Assembly: GCA_009841115.1 (NCBI GenBank)
Contig: VXML01000031.1
Coordinates: 24,569 to 88,568 of the forward strand
Length of the DNA stretch: 64,000 nt
Direction: 5' to 3'
DNA from: Gemmatimonadota bacterium
Lineage (GTDB): Bacteria; Latescibacterota; UBA2968; UBA8231
A model generated the notes under the pieces. It had not been told where the DNA came from and searched no databases. It saw nothing but the letters and a program-made list of their open reading frames with translations. Position numbers and translations under genes: made by a program. This document shows, piece by piece, positions 47,269-61,466 of the stretch. Each line of letters opens with the position of its first letter. The first letter of the stretch is position 1.

Positions 47269-48436
47269 CGCCGGTACCGGCCCCGTTCACGCGCCGACCC
47301 CACAGATGGACGCGGCCCTTCCAGCGAAAAATCCCCAAGCAGCCGACGGTGCCGACCACAACTACGTGCAGGAGCTGCAACAAGGCCCAAAGAGGAAAAT
47401 AGCGGCGCAATTCGCGCCGACCCGATAGCGCTATTCCACCGTTAAATACGCCCCACTCACCCCATACTTTCGCCGCCACCGCGCCCAAGGCCCACAGGGG
47501 ATCCAGCAAGCCAGCCAAGCACAGCAAAGGGGCCATGAGCGTCGCCCAGCTCAAAGCGTATGTGAGCAGCATATAGCCGAAAAAGAGCGGATCTAGGCGG
47601 GCGAGGACCGGAGCATTGGAGGCCCAGCGGCTGCGCTGGCCGAATAACCCACCCCAAGACCCTGCCACTGGATGCCGCACAAAGGTCGCTGGCTGGTTGG
47701 CAAAGACAATAGACCACCGGCCCGAGCGGCGCATGGCCTGCATGAGTAGTACATCGTCTCCAGAAGCCCGGTGCATGATCTTTTCATAGCCGCCAACGGC
47801 GAAAAACGCCTCCCGCAAAAAGGCCAAATTCTGCCCGGAGGCCGCCATGGGATGCCCCCAACCGGTGCTGCCCCAGATGCAAGCCATCAAACAGGTGAAG
47901 TCAACGGCTTCGTACCCCTGACGCCAACCCTTGATCTCGGATGGCGAACCAATCTGCGAAAAGCCAATGACCATGCCCACCCCGTCGGCAAAGTGCGACA
48001 ACATGCCACGGATCCATCCCGGACCAACCTGACAGTCGGCATCCGTAGTGAGAATCACCTCCCCCCGCGCTTCAGATATTCCCAAGCTGAGCGCGGCCTT
48101 CTTAGAACCCGACCCTTCTGTTCTTAGCAGGCGCACGGACGCCGTCTCCCCGTTGAACTCGCGCACTATGTGGCCAGTGCCGTCGGTGGAGCCGTCGTCA
48201 ACGACTATGATTTCGTAGCGATCTTGAGGGTAATCCTGCGCTAGCAGGGCACGCAGGCAGCGGGCGATGTGCGCGGCTTCGTCGCGGGCAGCGACGACGA
48301 CCGAGACTAACTGGACGCGCTCGAAATTGGCATGGCCGCGATGGCGACGCATCCCGATGACGAACCAACAAGCCCCGAGCAAGTAGGTCAGCGCACAGAA
48401 TGCCAAGAGGTATTCGGGCGCGTACAACGCGGGCAT
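47240..48436 (-). CDS. Family 2 glycosyltransferase (membrane-anchored)
   Basis: VVAARDEAAHIARCLRALLAQDYPQDRYEIIVVDDGSTDGT, TTDADCQVGPGW, C-terminal TM helices; TAATG overlap with the upstream gene supports start 48436. Confidence 0.9.
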   Translation of the reverse strand: MPALYAPEYLLAFCALTYLLGACWFVIGMRRHRGHANFERVQLVSVVVAARDEAAHIARCLRALLAQDYPQDRYEIIVVDDGSTDGTGHIVREFNGETASVRLLRTEGSGSKKAALSLGISEARGEVILTTDADCQVGPGWIRGMLSHFADGVGMVIGFSQIGSPSEIKGWRQGYEAVDFTCLMACIWGSTGWGHPMAASGQNLAFLREAFFAVGGYEKIMHRASGDDVLLMQAMRRSGRWSIVFANQPATFVRHPVAGSWGGLFGQRSRWASNAPVLARLDPLFFGYMLLTYALSWATLMAPLLCLAGLLDPLWALGAVAAKVWGEWGVFNGGIALSGRRELRRYFPLWALLQLLHVVVVGTVGCLGIFRWKGRVHLWGRRVNGAGTGVELSEPSRR

Positions 48437-49551
48437 TAGCCCTTGATTTCCTTGATCAGCGAAAACATGCCGCGATAGCCTTCGGAACAGTTGCGGCACA
48501 TGTCAAAGGTATTGCGGTCGGCGAGGACCTGACGGCGAAAATCCATATAGGCCCGGCTGCGCCAGATCTCGTCAAAAGAGCGGCCGTTGAAGGCCTGCCC
48601 CATGTCAAAGTCGACGTCCTTGTCGAAACAGCAGGGCGCGACTGCTCCGTTCCAATTGACCATCGAGCTGTACCACAGCACCTTGCAACCCCGCGTGGGC
48701 TGCCCCTTGACCACCAGTTCGTCCTCCGCGCGCTCATAGCGGCTGTACTGTTCGTCCTCGGGCAAAAACTCCTCGGCGTCCGCCTCTGTGTAAATCTGAG
48801 CGGTCTTGACCAAAAACTTGTCAACGCGCAGATCCTTGGCCAGCGCTTCGGCCGTGGCCAGATCGCTCTCGTTGTGCTTCATAACGATAAATTGCAAGTT
48901 GATCAGCGGCGTCTGAGACCCCATCGCCTCTTTGGCTGCGACCAGCAGGCGGACCCCGGAAAAGACACGCTCGATCTGACCGCCGACCCGATATTTTTCG
49001 TACGTTTCTTGATCGACCCCGTCCAATGAGACGATCATCTCGTCTAGCCCAGACTCGACGATGGCCTGCGCTTGCTCCGGGTTGCGAACGAAATGGCCGT
49101 TGGTACTGGTGAAGGTGAAGATGCCGCGGTCGCTGGCGTAGCGCACCATCTGGTTGAAGCACTTGTTGATGTACGGCTCGCCTTGGTTCCACAACATCAT
49201 CATAAAGGCTTTGTCCCCGAGCTCGTCAACCAGCTTTTTAAAATCCTCCAGGCCCATAGTCCCGCGCGGGCGGCGCATCTCGCCGTTGCCCGAAGGGCAC
49301 AAAGGACACTTGAGGTTGCAAAAGTTGGTCGGCTCGACCATGAGCATAAAAGGACGGCCCCACACGATGGGTCGGCGGGTTATCCACGATAGCCCCATGG
49401 ACGCCAAAACGGCGAGGAAATTGCCCAGTCGCTTCCAAGAAAATGCGCGAGCGTAGCGCCGAACGTAGCGCGGCAATGCTTTGGGTGTAATCAGATAGGC
49501 CAAATCAGCTCCTTTATCAGGTTTTCCAGCGAAACCATCCCCAACGGCCAA
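48436..49551 (-). CDS. Radical SAM / SPASM-domain protein
   Basis: EPTNFCNLKCPLCPSGNGEMRRPRGTM (CxxxCxxC), CCFDKDVDFDMG ... FDMCRNCSEGY. Confidence 0.92.
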   Translation of the reverse strand: MAVGDGFAGKPDKGADLAYLITPKALPRYVRRYARAFSWKRLGNFLAVLASMGLSWITRRPIVWGRPFMLMVEPTNFCNLKCPLCPSGNGEMRRPRGTMGLEDFKKLVDELGDKAFMMMLWNQGEPYINKCFNQMVRYASDRGIFTFTSTNGHFVRNPEQAQAIVESGLDEMIVSLDGVDQETYEKYRVGGQIERVFSGVRLLVAAKEAMGSQTPLINLQFIVMKHNESDLATAEALAKDLRVDKFLVKTAQIYTEADAEEFLPEDEQYSRYERAEDELVVKGQPTRGCKVLWYSSMVNWNGAVAPCCFDKDVDFDMGQAFNGRSFDEIWRSRAYMDFRRQVLADRNTFDMCRNCSEGYRGMFSLIKEIKG

Positions 49552-50629
49552 CGACCGTAAAAATTAGCACATAGGGAATATATAAAACTTCCGCTAGTGG
49601 CAAATAGCGCAGGAGCGGGCGCTCCTCGGGCGTGGCCATCCGCTTGAGCAGCAAAAAGTCAACGGCCCAACGCATAAACCACATCCCCGCGACCCAGCTA
49701 TTCCAGCTTTGGGTCCAGAGCATCTGCACCAGCCCCCAGGCGAGAAAGCCGTGGAACAAATAGATACCTACGGCCAAATAAAATGCTCGGCCCTTGTAAT
49801 GACCTCCTTTGGCCGCGTGCCGGAGCTTTTGTTGAATCGCGTCTGCGAGCTTAGCTGGCGGTGGCTGCGAGAGGACGACAGGCTGGCGGTTAAACGCCAT
49901 AGCCCATCGGCCTTGGGCACTCAGTAAACGCATGAAGTACACATCGTCGCCCCCGATCAGATGCCCGATTTGCGTGAAACCGTCCAGCTCGTCGTACACT
50001 TGGCGGCGGTAGCCCAAATTGCGGCCCGTACACGACAGCGGGTGCCCCATGCCAAAGCTGCCCGCTCCCAACGCCCCAACCCCAATATTGTCCACGGCCA
50101 AGACCTTGCCCAGCACGCCGGAAACCGGATCGGGCCGCGCATATCCGGCGACTAAGCCGACCCCCGGCGCAAAATGAGCCACCATCGAACGGACCCAATC
50201 TGCGGGTGGGCGGCAATCGGCATCGGTAAAGAGCAAAATCTCCCCAGTGCTCGCCGCAATCCCTTCGGCTAGAGCGCTTTTCTTCGGACACCTAAACCGT
50301 CGATTTGGCGTGGCCTGCACGCCCTTGAGGGCCGACCAAGTCTCCGCCTCTGCGGCAATGATGTCCCAAGTTCGGTCGCGCGAGCGGTCATCTACGACGA
50401 TCACTTCAAACGCTCCCTTATAGTCCTGCCGAGCGAGCGCGGCCAAGCACTGCGGCAAGGTTGCCTCCTCGTCACGCGCAGCGACGATGGCGCTAACTGA
50501 GGGCTGATCGCAGACTAAGGCCGGGCTGGATCGCCGCCCACTCAAGCCGCGCCACAGCCAGAAGATGCTGCCCACGTAGATCGCGCCGCTTAAGAGCAAA
50601 CCGACCTTTTGTAGATCTATCAGCTCCAT
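49517..50629 (-). CDS. Family 2 glycosyltransferase (membrane-anchored)
   Basis: SAIVAARDEEATLPQCLAALARQDYKGAFEVIVVDDRSRDRT, FTDADCRPPADW, C-terminal TM segments. Confidence 0.9.
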   Translation of the reverse strand: MELIDLQKVGLLLSGAIYVGSIFWLWRGLSGRRSSPALVCDQPSVSAIVAARDEEATLPQCLAALARQDYKGAFEVIVVDDRSRDRTWDIIAAEAETWSALKGVQATPNRRFRCPKKSALAEGIAASTGEILLFTDADCRPPADWVRSMVAHFAPGVGLVAGYARPDPVSGVLGKVLAVDNIGVGALGAGSFGMGHPLSCTGRNLGYRRQVYDELDGFTQIGHLIGGDDVYFMRLLSAQGRWAMAFNRQPVVLSQPPPAKLADAIQQKLRHAAKGGHYKGRAFYLAVGIYLFHGFLAWGLVQMLWTQSWNSWVAGMWFMRWAVDFLLLKRMATPEERPLLRYLPLAEVLYIPYVLIFTVVGRWGWFRWKT

Positions 50630-50638
50630 AAGACGGCC

Positions 50639-54896
<4,258 letters not shown>

Positions 54897-54904
<8 letters not shown>

Positions 54905-55751
54905 AGCCTGTTTCGCCCGTGTATAAATCGGGATTGCCCAACTGAGTGAAGCCCTCGTCAAACCCGCGACAAAACTGTTCCACTGCCGACTCGCCCAGCT
55001 TGACGACCTGCTCGTAAGTTTGGTCTGAAGGCAACAGCGGACGGGCTAGGGCCGCGCCATCCTTAAAGCGCACCCAGTGCTGGAGCCAATCTCCGAGGAT
55101 CTTGCGCCCCAGATGGGCAAACGCCAATGTACACAGGGGATTAGGGCGGCGTCCGGCCACGCGGATGTGTCCTCCCCACCAGAGAATTTTGGGAATTCGC
55201 TGCAGCCACCGGGCGGTGGCCTCCTCCCCTCGTTCCAGCAGGCTCTCATCGGCATCTCGACCATAGAAAGCCTTCCCCACTTCCCCTAGCAAGCTGCGAC
55301 CATCAGCGCGGCGAGGAAAGTGCAAGCGCCCACTCCACAACCCATCCATTCCCGCGCTAGCCAGCAAGCGGCAATCAATTCCCCATTCCAAGCGCATGTG
55401 CCATAAATCAGGCACGGCAGGCCGGGTCCCCTCGCGGATCAAGGCGGCTACGCGAGCTTCGACCCAAGGATGTACGGCCATATCCGCATAGACGTGTAGT
55501 CCCCAACCCGCAGCAAACGCCCGCTCGTTAGCGCTGGCGGCCTCTTGAGTCAGGGCGCGCAAAAAGTCGCCGCACCGCTCCAAGTGTACGCGATGCGACA
55601 AGGCCGCCGGGCCGCCGGGGAAAAAACCGATATCCGGGCCTATGGAGCCGGCGGCAAAGGCCGCCTGCATCTCTCCTTTACCCGCGCAGTCGCCAAAAAC
55701 TAGGGGAAAGACGCGCTCGGCCAGCCATAAGTGGAAGAAGCTGCCTGCCAA
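54897..55751 (-). CDS. Zinc-dependent phospholipase C family protein
   Basis: FFHLWLAERVFP, AGSIGPDIGFFPGG, SHRVHLERCGDFLRAL, FAAGWGLHVYADMAVHPWVEARV. Confidence 0.8.
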
Positions 55752-55754
55752 ACT

Positions 55755-56261
55755 TTAGAACGGCAGGTCGTCGTCGTCACCACTCGGCGGTGGGGATGCG
55801 TCGGGCTGGGTGCCAGCGCGATCACCGCCATAGCTCGAACCACCGCCAGCGCGCCCACCGCTAAAGTCCGAACCGCCGCCAGCACGACTGCCGCCCTCGT
55901 CACCATAGCCCGAACCACCGCCCTCGCCGCGTGAGTCGAGCATCTGCATGTCGAGGACTACGACCTCGGTCATATAGCGTTTCTGGCCGCTCTGGTCGTC
56001 CCAAGAACGGGTCTGCAATTTGCCCTCGACATAGATCTTAGCACCCTTTTTGAGATACTGCTGGGCGACCTCAGCCTGCCTACGCCAGAGCACGAGCCGA
56101 TGCCACTCGGTTCGCTCTTGGCGCTGGCCGTCCTTATCGTTCCAAGACTCGTTGGTCGCCAAGCTGAAATTGGCTACGGGCACTCCGTCCGGCGTGTATT
56201 TCACTTCGGGATCGCTGCCCAGATTGCCGATCAAAATTACTTTGTTTACCCCACGAGCCAT
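55755..56261 (-). CDS. ssb: Single-stranded DNA-binding protein
   Basis: [36 protein letters not shown]; Gly/Ser linker and DDDDLPF C-terminal tip. Confidence 0.96.
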   Translation of the reverse strand: MARGVNKVILIGNLGSDPEVKYTPDGVPVANFSLATNESWNDKDGQRQERTEWHRLVLWRRQAEVAQQYLKKGAKIYVEGKLQTRSWDDQSGQKRYMTEVVVLDMQMLDSRGEGGGSGYGDEGGSRAGGGSDFSGGRAGGGSSYGGDRAGTQPDASPPPSGDDDDLPF

Positions 56262-56322
56262 ATATTCGCTCCTTTCTGCGAGCGCGTCGCAAGCGCACTC
56301 ATTAATGTTCGCAATTTCGCTT

Positions 56323-56351
56323 ATCTTAGGCGCAAGACTTAGCCTAGTCAA
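56323..56351 (-). promoter_or_regulatory. Predicted sigma70-type promoter of ssb
   Basis: Minus strand TTGACT - 17 nt - TAAGAT. Confidence 0.55.
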
Positions 56352-56612
56352 GGCCAGCTTAGCCCTCCGCTGGGCTTGACTTTCTCCGATGGCTTTCCTA
56401 TTCTTCCATATCCTTAACTATTAAATTGTTTACGGCCGGCCGACTTCCCCCTTTGTCTGGCGTTGTAAACATTGGTACTTAGGGATCGGGCACCCCAGCC
56501 CGTCGCATCTTTACCGCTAAGCGGTAGCTTTTCTCCCCCTCCCAATACGTCCTCGTCTTGCTCCTATTGCGCTGCATTTTGCGGCTGCGCTTAGAAAGAA
56601 GGGACGCCAACC

Positions 56613-57827
56613 ATGGCTGGATCCCCCATCGTCGTTCTCGATGTTGGTGCCTCAAAAGTTCTATGCCTAGTCGGCGAGGTGCAAAACAATTCCCAAGTCA
56701 AAATTTTGGGCTTGGGGCAAAGCCCCTGTACGGGTCTGCGCCGCAGTGCCGTCATCGACATGCCCCAAGTAGCAGAGTCCATCCACGCGGCCCTCACTGA
56801 AGCTGAACGCTCGACTGGCCTCAAAATCGCCGGAGCCTATCTCGGCATGGCCGGCGAAGGCATCAACACCCAGACGAATTACAGCACGGTGGGCATCTCC
56901 GGTGCCTCCAACCCCATCTCCGAAGAGGATCGGGACCGCGCTCTACTTGCCGTCGCGCAGGAACAAGTCGCCGAGGACCAGATGGTGATGCACCGCTTCG
57001 TCCAGAGCTATGCCGTCGATGGCGAGCCAGTACAAAACCCGCTCTGGTTGCACGGCAATCGCCTATCAATCGAGGTGTTGACCGTTTCCGTGGCCGAGCA
57101 TCTATGCACGGCCTTTCGTCACGCGGCTTCCAAGGCTGGTGTTGAGATCGTCGGCGTCGTCCTCGAAAGCGTGGGTATGGCCCATGCTACCTTGTCCCAA
57201 GACGAGCGCGACATGGGTGTGGCCTTGCTCGATCTCGGCGCTGGCACCTGCGATCTCGCCGTGTTCCTAGGGCCGATGCGACACCTAGAGGAAATTCCGC
57301 TGGGGGGCGACGATATAACGCGCGATCTCTCGGTTGTCTTGAGCATTCCCATCCGCGAAGCCGAAAAGCTCAAATGCCGCATTGGCAGCGTTAGCTGTCC
57401 CGGGGAAGACGGCGACGAGACTGTCACCTACCACACGACCGCCGGCCGCACCTGTACCTTAACTAAGCAGCAGGTCAGCGCAGTCATTGAAGCCCGACAG
57501 CGCGAGATTTTTGAATACGTGCGCCAAGCCCTCTCCAATAGTTCCTACAACGACCGCTTAGCCGCTGGCATCGTCCTCACCGGCGGCGGGGCCTTGCTCG
57601 ATCAGGTCGCGCCACTCGCCGAGGAGGTGCTCGGCCACCAAGTCCGCATTGGCGTCCCCCAAAACGCAATCGCCCCCACCGAGGTCAGCGACCCCAGCTA
57701 TGCTACCGCGATCGGCCTGTTGCGCTTTGTCGCCAACGAACACAGCGCTCCCGTCGAATCGCACGACGCCGACCGGCCCCGCAACGGCTTTGCCCATGCA
57801 CTGGGCAAACTGTTCAATTTCTTTTAG
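56613..57827 (+). CDS. ftsA: Cell division protein FtsA
   Basis: VVLDVGASKVLCLVGEV, LLDLGAGTCDLAVF, GIVLTGGGALLDQV, C-terminal amphipathic GFAHALGKLFNFF. Confidence 0.9.
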   Translation: MAGSPIVVLDVGASKVLCLVGEVQNNSQVKILGLGQSPCTGLRRSAVIDMPQVAESIHAALTEAERSTGLKIAGAYLGMAGEGINTQTNYSTVGISGASNPISEEDRDRALLAVAQEQVAEDQMVMHRFVQSYAVDGEPVQNPLWLHGNRLSIEVLTVSVAEHLCTAFRHAASKAGVEIVGVVLESVGMAHATLSQDERDMGVALLDLGAGTCDLAVFLGPMRHLEEIPLGGDDITRDLSVVLSIPIREAEKLKCRIGSVSCPGEDGDETVTYHTTAGRTCTLTKQQVSAVIEARQREIFEYVRQALSNSSYNDRLAAGIVLTGGGALLDQVAPLAEEVLGHQVRIGVPQNAIAPTEVSDPSYATAIGLLRFVANEHSAPVESHDADRPRNGFAHALGKLFNFF

Positions 57828-57852
57828 TGGGCGGCGCAAACCGCAGCGGTTC

Positions 57853-57881
57853 TTGACACCGTAACTAGCTCCGCCTAGTTT
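57853..57881 (+). promoter_or_regulatory. Possible promoter for tRNA-Thr
   Basis: TTGACA - 17 nt - TAGTTT just upstream of the tRNA. Confidence 0.35.
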
Positions 57882-57896
57882 TTACTGCACAGCATA

Positions 57897-57972
57897 GCCG
57901 CCATAGCTCAGCTGGTAGAGCAACTCACTCGTAATGAGTAGGTCCCCGGTTCGAGTCCGGGTGGCGGCTCCA
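57897..57972 (+). tRNA. tRNA-Thr (CGT)
   Basis: GCCGCCATAGCTCAGCTGGTAGAGCAACTCACTCGTAATGAGTAGGTCCCCGGTTCGAGTCCGGGTGGCGGCTCCA; 7-bp acceptor, anticodon CGT, encoded CCA. Confidence 0.95.
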
Positions 57973-58040
57973 CGAAACAACGCGGGCTTGCGCACTAGTC
58001 GCCAGCTCGCGTTTATACATTGGTCCCCTCCTGCTAGCCT

Positions 58041-58454
58041 GTGTCTGTTACAGATCTCCCCACGTTAAACGCCTGTCTCAATATCTTGTGCGTATTCCTG
58101 CTCGTGCGGGGCTACCTGCAGATCCACCGGGGCGCGCGTCAAGCCCACCAAAAGTCCATGCTGGCCGCTCTCGTCTGCTCCGTGCTCTTTCTCTGTTCGT
58201 ATCTGATTTATCACGTTCAGGTAGGCTCGGTACCCTATCCCCACCACGACTGGACCCGTCCCCTGTACTTCGCCGTGCTCATACCCCACATCATCCTCGC
58301 GGCACTAATGGCCCCTTTTGTGGCTCTCGTTGTCTGGCGCGCTTACAACCAAGATTTTGCCCGCCATCGTCGGTTGGCCCGCTGGGTCTGGCCGACGTGG
58401 ATATTTGTCTCGGTTAGCGGCGTGGTGGTCTATCTAATGCTATACCAACTCTGA
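58041..58454 (+). CDS. DUF420 family membrane protein
   Basis: GTG start; HQKSMLAALVCSVLFLCSYLIYHV, PLYFAVLIPHIILAALMAPFVALVVWRA, HRRLARWVWPTWIFVSVSGVVVYLMLY. Confidence 0.85.
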   Translation: MSVTDLPTLNACLNILCVFLLVRGYLQIHRGARQAHQKSMLAALVCSVLFLCSYLIYHVQVGSVPYPHHDWTRPLYFAVLIPHIILAALMAPFVALVVWRAYNQDFARHRRLARWVWPTWIFVSVSGVVVYLMLYQL

Positions 58455-58456
58455 AA

Positions 58457-59221
58457 TCAGGGGTTGCGGCTGCGGGCCACCATCCAAGCGGCCCCAGCGG
58501 TCGTAAGCACCGTCCAGCCACTGGTAATCAGCAGGGCGCGTACAAACGCTACATCGGCTACCAGTTGAGTCGGTACCAAGTAGAACGCCTTGCGTAAAAC
58601 GACTAGCGCATAGGTCACGGGATTGCACTGCATCACCCATTCGAGCCACGGGGCAGCCCCTTCAATGGGAAAGAGTGCACCGGAAAGAAACCACAAGGGG
58701 ATGAGCACAACACTCATTACTGCGTGGTAGCCAGCCACTGAATCCAACTGCCATGCGACTATGAAGCCCAAACCCGTGAAGCCCATGCCGATCAGCGCGC
58801 AGAGAGCTAGGAGCACCAAGAGCATCTCCACTGACAAGCCAATGCCAGCCACCGGTGCTAACAACAAAAACACAAGCACCTGCAACAAAGCGATAAGCGT
58901 ACCGCCGACCAGCTTGCCCAGCGCTATACTCAGACGCGAGACTGGGGCTACCAGTACCCCTTGCAAAAAGCCAGCGCTGCGATCTTCGATGAGGGTGATG
59001 GTAGAAAAAATCGCCGCGAAGAGCAGGAGCATCAGCACGATGCCCGGATAGAAAAACTCTCTGTAGCTCAACTCGCTGCCCCCGCTGATGAAGCTGTCGG
59101 CAAAACCCGAGCCCATGAAAAACCACAGCATCAGCGGCTGCACCAAGCTCCCCAAAAGCCGAGAAGGCTGGCGAAAAAAGCGCAGCACTTCGCGCTGGGC
59201 CAGAATCCACGTGCCGTTCAA
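58457..59221 (-). CDS. ABC-2 type transporter permease
   Basis: YREFFYPGIVLMLLLFAAIFSTITLIEDRSAGFLQGVLVAPVSR and six TM segments. Confidence 0.92.
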   Translation of the reverse strand: MNGTWILAQREVLRFFRQPSRLLGSLVQPLMLWFFMGSGFADSFISGGSELSYREFFYPGIVLMLLLFAAIFSTITLIEDRSAGFLQGVLVAPVSRLSIALGKLVGGTLIALLQVLVFLLLAPVAGIGLSVEMLLVLLALCALIGMGFTGLGFIVAWQLDSVAGYHAVMSVVLIPLWFLSGALFPIEGAAPWLEWVMQCNPVTYALVVLRKAFYLVPTQLVADVAFVRALLITSGWTVLTTAGAAWMVARSRNP

Positions 59222-60171
59222 GCGGCGTTTCCCTCCTCGAGGTGCTGGCCGGTGTAGCGCACGAACACATCGTCGAGCGAGGGAGGGGCCAAAGACAGCG
59301 AGCGGAGCTGGGAGCCGAAGCGCTGGAATACCTCGTCGAGGCTGATGTCGCTGTTGAGCGGGACGCGCAAGTCTTGATCGACGACTAGGCCCTCTAGATC
59401 CATGTCGCTGCGCAGGGCAGCTTGCAGCGCGGCTGCATCATCACTGCGCAATGTGAGGATTTCGCGCCCCAATTGGCGCTGCAAGACCCTTGGAGGACCA
59501 CAGACGAGTAGCTCCCCTTGGTGCAAAATGGCGACTCGGTCCGCGCACTCGGCCTCGTCCAAGAGGTGGGTCGAAACCACGACCGTGAGTTGTTCGTCCG
59601 CTTTGAGTTCCTCCACTTGGTGCCAGAAATCCTGGCGCGCCACTGGATCCAACCCGGTCGTCGGCTCGTCGAGCACGAGAATAGCTGGCGTTGGCAGCAG
59701 CGCCTTGGCCAATTCGACGCGCCGCCGCATGCCTCCAGATAGCTTCTCCACCCGCTCGTTGCACCGTTCCCACAAGCCGACAACCTCCAGCAACTGTTGA
59801 CTGCGCTGGCGCACGGCGCGGCGGCCCATGCCGTAGAGCAAACCCGCCATCCGCAAGTTTTCGCCAACCGTCATTTTCCCGTCGAGCGCGGGATTCTGAA
59901 AGACGACTCCCAACTGGCGGCGCACGGCCGGCGGATCTTGCCCCAAGAGCACGCCGCCGACTCGTACCGCTCCCGAGGTAGGCACCAGCGCGGTGGTCAG
60001 CACGCGCAGAAGGGTGGATTTACCACTGCCATTAGGCCCCAACAGGGCTATTGTCTCCCCATAATGGATATCGAGATCAATCTCATGGAGCGCGCGGTGG
60101 CTCGTCTTTTTGCGGGTACCCGCATAAATGTGGGAAAGCTGCGAAATGCTGATGAGCACTTGAGGGTCCAA
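59218..60171 (-). CDS. ABC transporter ATP-binding protein
   Basis: LLGPNGSGKSTLLR, LSGGMRRRVELAKALL, ILVLDEPTTGLDP; TTG at 60171 has the best RBS. Confidence 0.93.
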   Translation of the reverse strand: MDPQVLISISQLSHIYAGTRKKTSHRALHEIDLDIHYGETIALLGPNGSGKSTLLRVLTTALVPTSGAVRVGGVLLGQDPPAVRRQLGVVFQNPALDGKMTVGENLRMAGLLYGMGRRAVRQRSQQLLEVVGLWERCNERVEKLSGGMRRRVELAKALLPTPAILVLDEPTTGLDPVARQDFWHQVEELKADEQLTVVVSTHLLDEAECADRVAILHQGELLVCGPPRVLQRQLGREILTLRSDDAAALQAALRSDMDLEGLVVDQDLRVPLNSDISLDEVFQRFGSQLRSLSLAPPSLDDVFVRYTGQHLEEGNAA

Positions 60172-60432
60172 CGGAAATCTCCTGCAGCCGCAAGGCCGGG
60201 CGCGTTGAGGCAATAAGACAAAAAGTTGAAAAATTAACCGATTCCCAGCTAGCGTCAAGAAAGCGATGCAGATTGACAGTGGCCGCCTTTTCTCATAAAT
60301 TTGCGATTTCAGCCTTGGTTGTAAAACAATTCCCGATTCATACTTTTGCCCTAGTAAGTTCGCAGCCCGCGTCCTCTGAATAGACGCGAAGCCGGCACAC
60401 CCGAATCACTTTTTTTAGGTAAGGCCGACAGT

Positions 60433-61464
60433 ATGTCAACTAAAGCCAAGTCTGCACGCTGGTACTGCGCGCTCTTACTCGTCGCGGCTATCGCCCTAGT
60501 GGGGGCAGCGTTGCCGCTTGGAGCGCTGTGGTATTTGAACCAACCGACCTACGAATACCCGGCACGGCAAATTCACATCCCCCAGGGTGCGAACGCCCGC
60601 TGGATTGGCCAGTTGCTAGAGCGGGAAAACCTAATCCACAACGCGCACGTCTTTACCTGGACTGTCCGACTCAAGGGCCTCGGTCATCAACTCAAGGCGG
60701 GCACCTATCAGCTCGACGGCACTGGCACGACAGCCGCCATTGCCCAATCCCTGCTCAAGGCCCCCATCCAAACCCAGCCCGCGACGATCCCCGAGGGGCT
60801 GAATCGCCACCAGATTGCGGGCCATCTACAGGCCGCGGGTGTAGCCGACTCAGCGCGCTTTATCGCTGCCACCGAAGACCCGCGCCTCATCCGCCAGCTC
60901 GGCGTAGCCGCGCCCAGCCTCGAAGGCTACCTCTTCCCCGAGACTTACTTCTTCGACTTAGACATCGATGAACGCACCATCGCTTCTCTCATGGTTGACC
61001 AATTCCACCGCGTATTCGCCGACTCCCTACATCAGCGGCTCGATGAGCTTGGCCTTTCGCTGCACGAAGCTGTGACGCTGGCCTCAATCGTCGAGCGCGA
61101 AGCGGTGGCCGTCGAAGAACAGCCCATTATCTCCGGCGTCTTCCAGCGCCGTCTCAAGCTCAACCGTCGCCTCGAATCCTGCGCGACGATCAACTACGTG
61201 CTCGGCACGAACAAGAAGCGGCTGACTTATGCCGACTTGGAGGTGGATTCACCCTTTAACACGTATCGCCACCATGGCCTACCCCCCAGCCCCATCAGCA
61301 ATCCCGGCCGCACGGCCATTCTCGCCGTACTTTACCCCGCGGAAACCGAGTATCTCTACTTTGTCGCTCGCGGCGACGGTACCCACATCTTCAGCCGCAC
61401 TAACAGGGAACACGAGCGCGCCAAGCGCCAAGTCAAGTTAGCCCAGCGCATGCAGACGAACTGA
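60433..61464 (+). CDS. mltG: Endolytic transglycosylase MltG-family protein
   Basis: IPQGANARWIGQLLERENLI, LASIVEREA, GVFQRRLKLNRRLESCATINYVLG, SPFNTYRHHGLPPSPISNPGRTAI. Confidence 0.93.
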   Translation: MSTKAKSARWYCALLLVAAIALVGAALPLGALWYLNQPTYEYPARQIHIPQGANARWIGQLLERENLIHNAHVFTWTVRLKGLGHQLKAGTYQLDGTGTTAAIAQSLLKAPIQTQPATIPEGLNRHQIAGHLQAAGVADSARFIAATEDPRLIRQLGVAAPSLEGYLFPETYFFDLDIDERTIASLMVDQFHRVFADSLHQRLDELGLSLHEAVTLASIVEREAVAVEEQPIISGVFQRRLKLNRRLESCATINYVLGTNKKRLTYADLEVDSPFNTYRHHGLPPSPISNPGRTAILAVLYPAETEYLYFVARGDGTHIFSRTNREHERAKRQVKLAQRMQTN

Positions 61465-61466
61465 GG

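Noticed and set aside
55755-55930. RAGGGS-type repeats near the ssb 3' end
   Set aside because: Ordinary low-complexity linker of SSB proteins, not a novel repeat element.
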